From the NCBI RefSeq assembly GCF_040833955.1, contig NZ_CP162136.1, positions 1 to 55,184 on the forward strand: 55,184 nt of DNA, given 5' to 3'. Positions 34,001 to 40,962 of this stretch are shown here, piece after piece (the stretch's first letter is position 1; each line of letters starts with the position of its first letter). The DNA is from Leptospira sp. WS60.C2 (lineage in GTDB: Bacteria > Spirochaetota > Leptospiria > Leptospirales > Leptospiraceae). The translations under genes were made by a program, and so were the position numbers. The notes beneath the pieces were generated by a model. The model did not search any database. It was not told the origin of the DNA and worked only from the letters and a program-made list of their open reading frames with translations.

Positions 34001-34358
34001 TGATCTCCGGATGTTTTTGGAATAAGGTGCTTTGGTTTTCATAGAGGAAACGAAAACAATCTTTTTTAAATGAATTGTAATCATAAAATTCTTCCTCTTC
34101 TGCCCAAGGAGGAATTTGTAAGGAAGCAAATATCGTTTTTAAAATCGCTTTTTCTAAGAATGTAAATTCAATGTTGATCGAAAGTTGTGAGTCATTGTAT
34201 TTCGGGATGTTGAGTTTTAACCAAGGAATTAAATTGGTATTCGGCACAACCACAAGTGGCATACGGAGTGGATTTTCAATTTGTTCCTTCTTGATTTGTT
34301 TGGTTAGTTCCGAAGTGATTTCGTGCAGATGGAGTCCTGCAAAATAATGTATTGGCAA
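31065..34358 (-). CDS. recC: RecBCD subunit RecC
   Basis: RecC is the scaffold and, in E. coli, the Chi-reading subunit of RecBCD. The 1097-residue product (E. coli: about 1120) shows LVVVPNTNLIPWLKLNI early on, LHFFCLSNLSGTYIDFL, VRVWNAPSEYREMESIAHDIL and the strongly conserved TISLLQPMRPIPFSHIYIVGLGEGKFPG block. The N-terminal match to other RecC proteins begins at the TTG codon at 34358, preceded by AAGGGA at a good distance, so TTG is probably the real start. It is first in recC-recB-recD. Confidence 0.92.
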   Translation of the reverse strand: MPIHYFAGLHLHEITSELTKQIKKEQIENPLRMPLVVVPNTNLIPWLKLNIPKYNDSQLSINIEFTFLEKAILKTIFASLQIPPWAEEEEFYDYNSFKKDCFRFLYENQSTLFQKHPEIKTYISDLPKLYYLSDLLTKYFKDYELNRSDWIHNWLRGTKSQIPNHLTKDPYWELEKEIYLGINKDDKKNLFYYLEKGKELSLQGSLHFFCLSNLSGTYIDFLKTVSKNPNFKIYIYQFHNGKVIGQNPEKTKNYLSIFAKPQSYIAKEFSNATKQKEKSKYASGGMLAKLKSILLEEQVKDENYLNDQTVRVWNAPSEYREMESIAHDILHKISTSKGNLSLLDFAILVPNTNDYKAAIEWVFHGGIYTTQRIEETPTLHRLNYSLSDLVAKDSSLLYKVFSILFPSFLNQRIEKDDFIQLLENPLITGKNKTESSDQTNSVSQLLNSLGSLYDENKEENPYTISFGVKRAVLSVISDEKTTWDKMGMITDPLAEEDSVLHLNLVWEQIKSLQSFFTSEFLQLPTSERFKSFEFKWNQFFKFSEETENERIYLTTWLDTIAKWCDTEWNNVNDFLQFLTLQTDEIFSNIATQKGNYLTEGITISLLQPMRPIPFSHIYIVGLGEGKFPGSKDLSRFNLRKNDAKPWDLNRVEIQESLLWETILSAEDSITFSFVGKNTLEDKEFEPCSSLFEIMNSLGIDRATEIPLTSYSRFYEKEILHSYDFARNLKQYRGLATELPKPSFTSLEDWPLPSSEFKSKKEISITSIASAFKNPILPYIKENLGYIDDEEETSAEEPFYFNALETYLFKSKFVPLFTESLANEEVWPWDKDSIQRKINEFSQIAEKKAEFPYGAFHLVTTETLFEELTAIAEVYKTLKAELFSNANGMVFLSSLSMGDTGLRDGIQLPSFPLDENQSITGEWENLIAIGDTYYWFYPRSFIPKPEKGNEFVKDYFGKMILLFLSACLFRTIGKKLVIIPILSKQKEKDMILPLDHLPEVESANYIRSVVNLINESPPMYIPNPGLNLFFAELGMEDLEKGDDALETAWKEFLEEESDQILEFESEHMKLSPYGKDLLNQFSFKKVYPLLLPLLRKGF

Positions 34359-34455
34359 AAAAAATCCCTTATTTCAAAAATCAAACATAGTTTCACCTCG
34401 TAGAACTTGGGATGCAATCATTATCTGTTGTTTCGTATTGAAAAAGAAAAAATTA

Positions 34456-34525
34456 GGGCGCCATTTCCGGCTATACGCTCCAATCTTTGCCAAAGGCAAA
34501 GGATTTCCGCTGCTATCCGGGGCGC
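34456..34525. repeat. Interspersed short repeat, copy B
   Basis: Bounded by GGGCGCC and GGGGCGC, this 70-bp segment shares CGCTCCAATCTTT and AAAGGATTTCCGCT with copy A at 8729-8794. The centre CTTTGCCAAAGGCAAAGG is strongly self-complementary, so a transcript would fold into a hairpin. It lies upstream of recC in a gene-free stretch. Confidence 0.6.
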
Positions 34526-34544
34526 TCCAATGTAGAAATTGAAC

Positions 34545-34574
34545 TTAAAAAAATGGGAGAGAAGGTCTCTCCCA
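34545..34574 (-). terminator. Intrinsic terminator
   Basis: Read on the minus strand, TGGGAGAG (34574-34567) pairs perfectly with CTCTCCCA (34561-34554) around a 5-nt loop and is followed by a run of T (34553-34545). It probably ends the transcript of the 1123-residue gene, insulating it from recC downstream. Confidence 0.75.
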
Positions 34575-34593
34575 AATCTTCACCTAGCGAATA

Positions 34594-34710
34594 CTAAGTG
34601 ATTCGTATTTCATTCACTTTCACACGTAAGTGTGGATGCAGAGCTTGTGCTGTGTTTAAATGTTTCTGTTCCATGGCTGATGAGTTTTCCCGTTCCCCAA
34701 AACGTAACAT
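34594..34710 (-). CDS. Possible small protein or gene fragment
   Basis: This is a 38-codon frame (MLRFGERENSSAMEQKHLNT, ending VKVNEIRIT) whose stop lies 20 bp before the terminator hairpin at 34574-34554. It has no Shine-Dalgarno and no family I recognise. Its position just after the 1123-residue gene and just before the terminator fits either a small last gene of that operon or a leftover fragment. The rest of 34359-34737 holds only the repeat at 34456-34525 and the recC promoter region. Confidence 0.25.
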   Translation of the reverse strand: MLRFGERENSSAMEQKHLNTAQALHPHLRVKVNEIRIT

Positions 34711-34737
34711 AAAAGGTGATGGGATTAGATTTCGATT

Positions 34738-37700
34738 TTACTTCTTTCCTTTAGGTTTTTTCTTAGAAACCGTGTAACCTAACGTAAATGCCATTTTCCA
34801 GATCATCTCTAAATATTCTCCTGCGTTTGTAATGCTAGATTCTGTTTTGGAATCGGGTAATACAGCCTGTAAATGAAACTCATTGGTTCCAAACCGAACC
34901 ACATCGGGAGTCATATGAATCCATGTATGCCAACCATATTCTCTGTGTTCTGGATAAAAGGTGAGTAAAATGCCCGGTTCTTCTATTTTCGGCATTGTTG
35001 GAATTTGACTTTCTAATTTACGTCTGGCTGCCATATCCAACATCGTACGTGTCTCTGAATTTGGCTTTGTTTCTTTCCAATGTTTTTGGATCAAATCATC
35101 TCCTTTTTTCCCAAACCATCGCAGGAGAAGTGGTAATCGTAGCCCTAAACTTTCTTCATAAATACTGGAATCGTATGATTCATGGTTTGTCATATCTAAT
35201 CGATTTTTGATCACTTGCGAAATAATTTCAAAAGAAGATTCTCCATCTAACAAATAAAGACGAGCGGCTAGTAAATCCTTCCACACATACCATTCCGGAC
35301 TTGGATTTTCCAATTGTGTTTTGATTGTAATTGAATCCATTTTTAAAACCTGATTCCATTTGATCGACTCAGGTTCCATAACTCTCATGAACTGTAATAG
35401 GTAAGTTTTCCAAGAAGGAGCTACGTAAGGTAGATTTAAAATTTCTATAAAATATGGATACACAGCTCGACCCTGAATGAATAGGGCTTTGATGGCTTCC
35501 CATCGATCGTAAGAACCCGAATATTTATATTCATCCAAGGAATATCTTAGAGATTCAACAAGCCATGGGCCTCCGTAACGCACTACATCTTCATGTATAC
35601 ATTTGTTTTCTCGAATCTTTTCGAATACATGTTGGATGCTATACTTTTCTGGATGGAGGATTGCCTCTGGTAACTTTGATTTGTTTTTTGCGAGTGATGA
35701 TGCATACTCATCGGAATCATCAAATTTAGGTGCCTCAGCTCCAGTGAGTGTTTCCCAAGCACTCCTAGCCTCAACTTCTATATAACTCCACGAATAATCA
35801 ACCATAGGATTTGGATCAGCATAGATATGATACCAAAGATAATCTTTAAGTTTGACAATTTTTTTCTTTTTTATACTACGGATGATTCCATAAACTCGGA
35901 TCTGATCTCCTTTGTTCCCAAGAATCCTTTCCGCGAAGTTTAAATATTCTTTGTTATCTGGTTCCAAAAACAATAAACCTGCAACATAACATGCCTTTAG
36001 GTCGATCGCTATTCCAGGATCATTGGATTCATCAACTCCTATGAAAAATTTGTAGAGTTCTAGTTTTGCTTTTTCTGGCTCCATCGTTGCCCAAGCAATG
36101 GCAGCTTCGGAGATATTAATGATTAGACGTAATTCCAGATAGGAGCCCCTATCTCTCCCTTTGATTAGAAAACTCTTTTTTAAATAATCCTCGATGATTG
36201 GAATATGTTCATTTAAACCTAAATGAGCACATACAGCAAAAGCATTCCCAACACTCATTCCGAAGTATTTAAAATGGTCGCGATAAGTAAAAAGTTTTTT
36301 AATTAATTCAACGGAGACTTCATCTAAAGTTAAAATTCTTTCTTGCAAAGCTTCGTTTAAATGAGTGTAGGCGGTGAACATGTTGTTTAATGTAGGGCCT
36401 TCTTTTTGAACCTTTTGATTGATTTCTTTTACATTGTCAAGGGTCTCGAAAGTACGCCATGCAGCATCAGCTAATATGGATTTAGATTCTTCATGATCAC
36501 TATTGATTAAAGCCTCTACAACGTATTCCATTCTCGGGTCATCTTGTTTGAGTTTATGCACTGCTTCCCTTAGAGAGATCATAGCTTTGTCATCATCCAA
36601 CATTCCGATCGTTTTTGTGATGCCACAGAATGCTTTTTTATTGTCTGCATCATACTTCAGCCCTTGTCTGAAGGCAGCATTGATCACAGTAGAAAGTCGT
36701 TTTTCTAATTTTTCTGGATTGTATGGCCAAGTATTATAAGCACTATCCGTTCGTTCTCTAAAATAGTCTTCTATGACTCTTTTTAGATTAGGATCTTTTT
36801 TGGATATTTCTTTTAGAATGATATCATGTGCTGCAACATCCTCTGGATAATCATCTATCAATTGAAAAAGGTCTGAATCTGTTTTCATTCTAGATTCTAA
36901 CTCTTTTTTAGATATGGTTTTGAGGTTTGATAATCCTAAACTATCGTTGTATAACTGGACGTTTTTTGGTTCAATTTGTTTTGGATCGGCATTATTGAAT
37001 GTTTGGGTTCTGATTTTTTCTACTTTTTCAGATGGAACATTAAATAGAGTTTTTATGTTTCCATCCAAATACCCGAGTATATGTTTGCAAAGTGTTGGGA
37101 TAATTTTCCCTTTCGATTTATTTGCAAGTTTGATGGTCTCTCTACATGCATTGTCATTTTTGAGATAGAAGTGGTGGATGATCCAATAAGCAGCCAAGTT
37201 TGGATATTTTTTGATATCTGGTTTTTCCTCTTCCCAAGTAGTATAAGAGGGCGCATCTGCTAATTTTTCGGTAAATGCATAGGCTGGGTCACCATAACTA
37301 TGCCCGAGTAACCACGCTGATCTTTCAAACATATCCAATGAATTATGGTAGATAGGTTTGTTCTCATAAATTTTATTAGCTTCCTTTTCAAAGGATCGAA
37401 TCAAACTATCTTTAATATTGGATACTAAAATTGGTTCTTTTTCTTTTTTGTCTGAATTTATTTCTTCAAATTCCTCATCCTCTTCGTCATCATAACTTTC
37501 GTAAGTATCGTTTTTCCAATTCTCTGCAATAAAATGGCTAATCGAAAAATAAGGTAAATTTTCTAAAACTCCGATCTCATGGTTGTAATAGTTTACTTCT
37601 ATGGACTCTTTTTCATTTGGTAGTAGATTAATCCAACATGTATCACCACCACCATCAGAAGCAAAAGGATACGAACCATTGAATAAAAACATCAAACCAC

Positions 37701-38109
37701 TATAAGTTCCGACTAACCAATTTAATACTTCTTCCGGATCTTTGAATTTAACCAATTTTTCAATAGAAGAGATTGCATAATCAAAACCGCCGTCTTCATC
37801 TTCTTCCAATTCGTCCTCTTCGACAGAGTGATGATCAATCATATTCCAAACATCCGCTACTTCATACATAATGGATTTATAAGCTTTTTTTAAATTTTCC
37901 CATTCTAAAATTTCTTTTCCAGGTTTGAAACCATACATAGATTCGAAGTCTTTTAAAAAACTTTGATCGAATTTGTTTTTTTGTTTGGCCACATTTAAAA
38001 ATTTATCTTTTAAGGATTGGAAAACCAACATCCGATCCATGATGATTTCTTTTAGTTTTCCAGAGTAAAAATCTGCTTTTTGTAAGTTTAGTTTTGTGTT
38101 TTGTTTCAT
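34738..38109 (-). CDS. Large SUKH-like and helical-repeat protein, uncharacterised
   Basis: This is a 1123-residue soluble protein without signal or membrane helices. Around residues 130-195 the pattern NGSYPFASDGGGDTCWINLL, then NYYNHEIG, resembles the SMI1/KNR4 (SUKH) fold, in which the PFASDGGGD block is characteristic. Acidic runs follow (EEDELEEDED and DDEEDEEFEE). The rest is helical, with repeated motifs such as LKQDDPRMEYVVEALINSD and HLGLNEHIPIIEDYLKK that look like degenerate HEAT-type repeats. The partner gene upstream overlaps its start by 4 bp. SUKH proteins often serve as immunity proteins to toxins, but no toxin domain is visible here. Function unknown. Confidence 0.6.
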   Translation of the reverse strand: MKQNTKLNLQKADFYSGKLKEIIMDRMLVFQSLKDKFLNVAKQKNKFDQSFLKDFESMYGFKPGKEILEWENLKKAYKSIMYEVADVWNMIDHHSVEEDELEEDEDGGFDYAISSIEKLVKFKDPEEVLNWLVGTYSGLMFLFNGSYPFASDGGGDTCWINLLPNEKESIEVNYYNHEIGVLENLPYFSISHFIAENWKNDTYESYDDEEDEEFEEINSDKKEKEPILVSNIKDSLIRSFEKEANKIYENKPIYHNSLDMFERSAWLLGHSYGDPAYAFTEKLADAPSYTTWEEEKPDIKKYPNLAAYWIIHHFYLKNDNACRETIKLANKSKGKIIPTLCKHILGYLDGNIKTLFNVPSEKVEKIRTQTFNNADPKQIEPKNVQLYNDSLGLSNLKTISKKELESRMKTDSDLFQLIDDYPEDVAAHDIILKEISKKDPNLKRVIEDYFRERTDSAYNTWPYNPEKLEKRLSTVINAAFRQGLKYDADNKKAFCGITKTIGMLDDDKAMISLREAVHKLKQDDPRMEYVVEALINSDHEESKSILADAAWRTFETLDNVKEINQKVQKEGPTLNNMFTAYTHLNEALQERILTLDEVSVELIKKLFTYRDHFKYFGMSVGNAFAVCAHLGLNEHIPIIEDYLKKSFLIKGRDRGSYLELRLIINISEAAIAWATMEPEKAKLELYKFFIGVDESNDPGIAIDLKACYVAGLLFLEPDNKEYLNFAERILGNKGDQIRVYGIIRSIKKKKIVKLKDYLWYHIYADPNPMVDYSWSYIEVEARSAWETLTGAEAPKFDDSDEYASSLAKNKSKLPEAILHPEKYSIQHVFEKIRENKCIHEDVVRYGGPWLVESLRYSLDEYKYSGSYDRWEAIKALFIQGRAVYPYFIEILNLPYVAPSWKTYLLQFMRVMEPESIKWNQVLKMDSITIKTQLENPSPEWYVWKDLLAARLYLLDGESSFEIISQVIKNRLDMTNHESYDSSIYEESLGLRLPLLLRWFGKKGDDLIQKHWKETKPNSETRTMLDMAARRKLESQIPTMPKIEEPGILLTFYPEHREYGWHTWIHMTPDVVRFGTNEFHLQAVLPDSKTESSITNAGEYLEMIWKMAFTLGYTVSKKKPKGKK

Positions 38110-39074
38110 GACGCTAATTCTTGATTGATAATAAAAAATGATTCCGAATAGTGATTTCCGAAAATTTTAAACCAGAGATCTCCCGAATTGTCTTTTTCAA
38201 ATCTTAGGACATTTAAATCGGGGGTGATTTTATGGTATAAGGAGTGTTGTGTTAAGGTTAGTGTATCTAAATTAAAATTTAATAAGTGTTTTTTAGATGG
38301 GGTTTTGTTTCGTTCTTTGAGAAGTAAAGTAAGGTTTGAATGGTCATCAATGGAAATATCTAGAAATTCTAAATAAGATCCAAAATAAGATTTCATTGTA
38401 TCATCATATAAATTTAATATATGTTTTAATTCGCCATCTTTGTTTCTTACTTCTAACTTTGAATCGGAATATAGAAAAAATTTGTCTGAGTTGATCTTTA
38501 CATTCATCGGAGCTCCACTAGTTGAAAATTCCGATATAAAGTTTCCTTCTAAATTTAGAATGTAAGCTATATCTAGATTATTTTCAGTAACTAAAATTCT
38601 GTTGTTACTGATTTGCTTTAGGTTCCTCAGGTTTTGAAATTCTAGTTTTGAGTTTAATATTTCCCAATCTGTTCCATTCCATTTATGGATTTGTTTTCTT
38701 CCACTCGTGTTGGCAAATATTACATAAGTGTCTATACCAATATTTAATATTTGATAAGGTGCAGGATTTGTTAATTTAGGAGAAGGCAGGTTAAAAAATT
38801 GATCATCATTGAAATAAATCACCGAATTGGAAGTCCCGAATGAAACGATATCCGGATTGGAGTGGAAAGGATTATCGCTTGCTAAATATATTCCAATGGG
38901 GAATTCATAACGAGTAATTTCTACACCATCATTTTTATAAAGTATTGGACTTTGATTCCAGGAACCAATCCAGAGATTACCCAAACAATCTCGTTCGAAC
39001 AAAATTCTTTCGAATCCCGTAATGATAGAATCTTTATGTAGGTTTTTAGTTACGTTGATTTTGATCTCTTGCAT
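38106..39074 (-). CDS. Beta-propeller-like protein, uncharacterised
   Basis: This 322-residue protein has no signal peptide. It contains repeated strands of the type GNLWIGSWNQSPILYKN, SNSVIYFNDDQFFNLP, NRILVTENNLDIAYILN and SGDLWFKIFGNHYSESF, suggesting a degenerate beta-propeller. The LWIGSW and LWFKIF motifs resemble two-component-regulator-type propeller blades. It is the first gene of a two-gene operon with the 1123-residue protein (4-bp overlap), so a complex is plausible. I cannot assign a function. Confidence 0.6.
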   Translation of the reverse strand: MQEIKINVTKNLHKDSIITGFERILFERDCLGNLWIGSWNQSPILYKNDGVEITRYEFPIGIYLASDNPFHSNPDIVSFGTSNSVIYFNDDQFFNLPSPKLTNPAPYQILNIGIDTYVIFANTSGRKQIHKWNGTDWEILNSKLEFQNLRNLKQISNNRILVTENNLDIAYILNLEGNFISEFSTSGAPMNVKINSDKFFLYSDSKLEVRNKDGELKHILNLYDDTMKSYFGSYLEFLDISIDDHSNLTLLLKERNKTPSKKHLLNFNLDTLTLTQHSLYHKITPDLNVLRFEKDNSGDLWFKIFGNHYSESFFIINQELAS

Positions 39075-39581
39075 TTTGTTTCTTAAAAACTTTTAATGCA
39101 AATTGAGAACCATACCTGTTTAGGCAATTTATTTTTTATTTAAGTGATTTTAGATTCAAACACCATGAATATCACTACAAGAAAAGGTGTTTCGTCTTAA
39201 AATTCGCATAGAGAATATTAGGAATTATGAATGTGATCAGTCTCATAGAATTCTTTGAGACAAACTGTGAAATTTATTAGCTCTATTTTGAGAAATAATT
39301 CATCCGCAATTGTTATTGTTGGGACTTTAAAGGTGAAGACTATTTTCTTACGATAATGGAACACTGAATTCTTGAAAAGACAGAAAAATAAATCTACCAA
39401 CAGATTAACAAATTATAGATATCGAAGAACTTAAAAAACTTTGCGAAATAAAATTTTTTAGACCCAAATCTCCCATTTGTCCCAGGTAACACTTATATTC
39501 TGTTCTGTCTGCCAATGAAACCAATAGTTACTTTTTTCCAAAAATTGTGACACTTTCTCCGTTGGCCTTACACCCATTTGT
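39075..39581. other. 507-bp gene-free stretch between divergent genes
   Basis: This AT-rich region separates the leftward propeller gene from rightward ardC. It contains two inverted repeats: AAACACC/GGTGTTT (39158-39164 and 39186-39192) and CAGTCTCA pairing with TGAGAC plus ACTG (39238-39265), neither followed by a T run. A 60-codon minus-strand frame at 39218-39400 has no ribosome site and looks accidental. No convincing gene was seen. Confidence 0.5.
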
Positions 39582-40496
39582 ATGAAACAGAACAATTCAA
39601 AGAAAATAATTCAGAGTATTACAAAAGATGTGATGGAGGCAATCCAGTCGGGCAGTCTTCAGGAGTGGGTCAAACCTTGGCAGAGTTTTGGCTTTCCATG
39701 GAATGCATTTACATGCAAAGAATATGGTTTTCTGAATGCCTTATGGCTCACCAATGTCTTAGTGAAGTTTGGGTTTATTTATCCCATTTGGGCAACAGAG
39801 AACCAATGGAAAAAACTTGGTTATTCTTTGAAAGCAGGGGAATCTCCAAAAACAGAAGTTGTATACCCTTGCCGTGTTCAAATTCCTATCATTCCCCAAA
39901 AGAAAACTGCGGTTGATGGTGAAGAAGATGATCAAGGTGAAATAGAAATTGAATATAAGTCGTGTTTGGTTCATAGGGTATATCCTGTCTTAAACATCTC
40001 TCAAGTCAAAATTCCTGATTGTGAATGTGAAATGTTTGTCAAGAAGACAGTACAAAATGCTCCGGAAAGCGTTTCTGAGTTTGTGCATTCGATCAAACAC
40101 AAGATGGAAGAGGTCGGGAATGATCGAGCAGCGTATGTTGTCCAATCAGATACAATTTGGATGCCAAAAAAGGAGTATTTCAAAACTGAAGCTGACTATT
40201 GGGCGGTTTACTTACACGAGTTAGGCCATTGGACTGGGGCATTTCACAGATTGAATCGAGATTTATCTGATGGTTTTCGGAATTATGCTTTTGAAGAATT
40301 AGTCGCTGAACTTTGCTCGGCTATCTTTGCTGGTGAATTTGGTTTTAGCGGAGAGTTGCAACATAAAGAATACATTGGGTCTTGGTTGAGTATCTTGGAA
40401 AACAATCCACGTGTGATCGTTAAAGCAGGATATCTTGCTATGGAAGCGGTGGAATATTTGAAGAAAGAAGCGAAGAAGGGGGTGGGGGTGAGTTAA
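39582..40496 (+). CDS. ardC: ArdC-like antirestriction protein with zincin domain
   Basis: ArdC proteins are plasmid-borne and protect incoming DNA from restriction. The 304-residue product has the N-terminal single-strand-DNA-binding domain (DVMEAIQSGSLQEWVKPWQ, NAFTCKEYGFLNALWL, PIWATENQWKKLGYSLKAGE) and a C-terminal M78-like zincin with HELGH near residue 212, followed by HRLNRD and the third-ligand helix YAFEELVAELCSAIFAGE. Together these match full-length ArdC. It stands alone in an accessory region next to an IS remnant; no conjugation genes are in the window. Confidence 0.85.
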   Translation: MKQNNSKKIIQSITKDVMEAIQSGSLQEWVKPWQSFGFPWNAFTCKEYGFLNALWLTNVLVKFGFIYPIWATENQWKKLGYSLKAGESPKTEVVYPCRVQIPIIPQKKTAVDGEEDDQGEIEIEYKSCLVHRVYPVLNISQVKIPDCECEMFVKKTVQNAPESVSEFVHSIKHKMEEVGNDRAAYVVQSDTIWMPKKEYFKTEADYWAVYLHELGHWTGAFHRLNRDLSDGFRNYAFEELVAELCSAIFAGEFGFSGELQHKEYIGSWLSILENNPRVIVKAGYLAMEAVEYLKKEAKKGVGVS

Positions 40497-40517
40497 GCCC
40501 CTGCCACATTTCCTTGA

Positions 40518-40814
40518 CTAAATGATGTTAGAGCTTATAGGTTCACAAAACGGATTCTAAAAGCGTCTTATCCAACAAACATCATGATTGGAGAAGTCAA
40601 TGACATAGGGAATCTTCATTTCGAAGGCCATCGGATCTTTCTATCTTCCGCATTAGCGGATGAGGAAGTTGGTTTAGAGGAAATCTCAGACAGACATGTA
40701 AAGATTCATTTTTATGGGGTAAGCATTGGTGTGATCGACTTGTATACGGGAAAGTTGTTGCAATTTAAAAACCCAATGCCATCCTCAATAGCGTCTGAAT
40801 CAGGATTTCTGTGA
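40518..40814 (+). pseudogene. IS481-type transposase remnant, C-terminal end
   Basis: A frame open from 40518 encodes YRFTKRILKASYPTNIMIGE, then a block HFEGHRIFLSSALADEEVGL, EEISDRHVKIHFYGVSIG and VIDLYTGKLLQF. This is the typical C-terminal tail of IS481-family transposases (small beta-rich domain after the DDE core). The DDE catalytic part is missing and a stop lies upstream, so it is a truncated remnant. The ATG at 40584 would give a 76-residue protein, but there is no reason to think it is functional. No terminal inverted repeats were recognised. Confidence 0.65.
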
Positions 40815-40962
40815 TCCTTTTTGTAAAGTATGTATTGAGACAAAACTGTAAAGGATGTACGAGTACATTCATACCAACTAGCAGATGTAATGCGACATAA
40901 TATACATTATCGCACGTTGCATATTGATCATAATTGATAGTATCTCAAACCCAAAAAAAATT

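Noticed and set aside
39218..39400. 60-codon minus-strand ORF in the gene-free stretch
   Set aside because: It is AT-rich, has no ribosome site and no domain-like pattern.
40889..40914. AATGCGACATAATAT, like the antisense promoter words near the rep genes, as a third control locus
   Set aside because: No stem-loop I or III partner is nearby; it could simply be a -10-like promoter or a near-palindrome.
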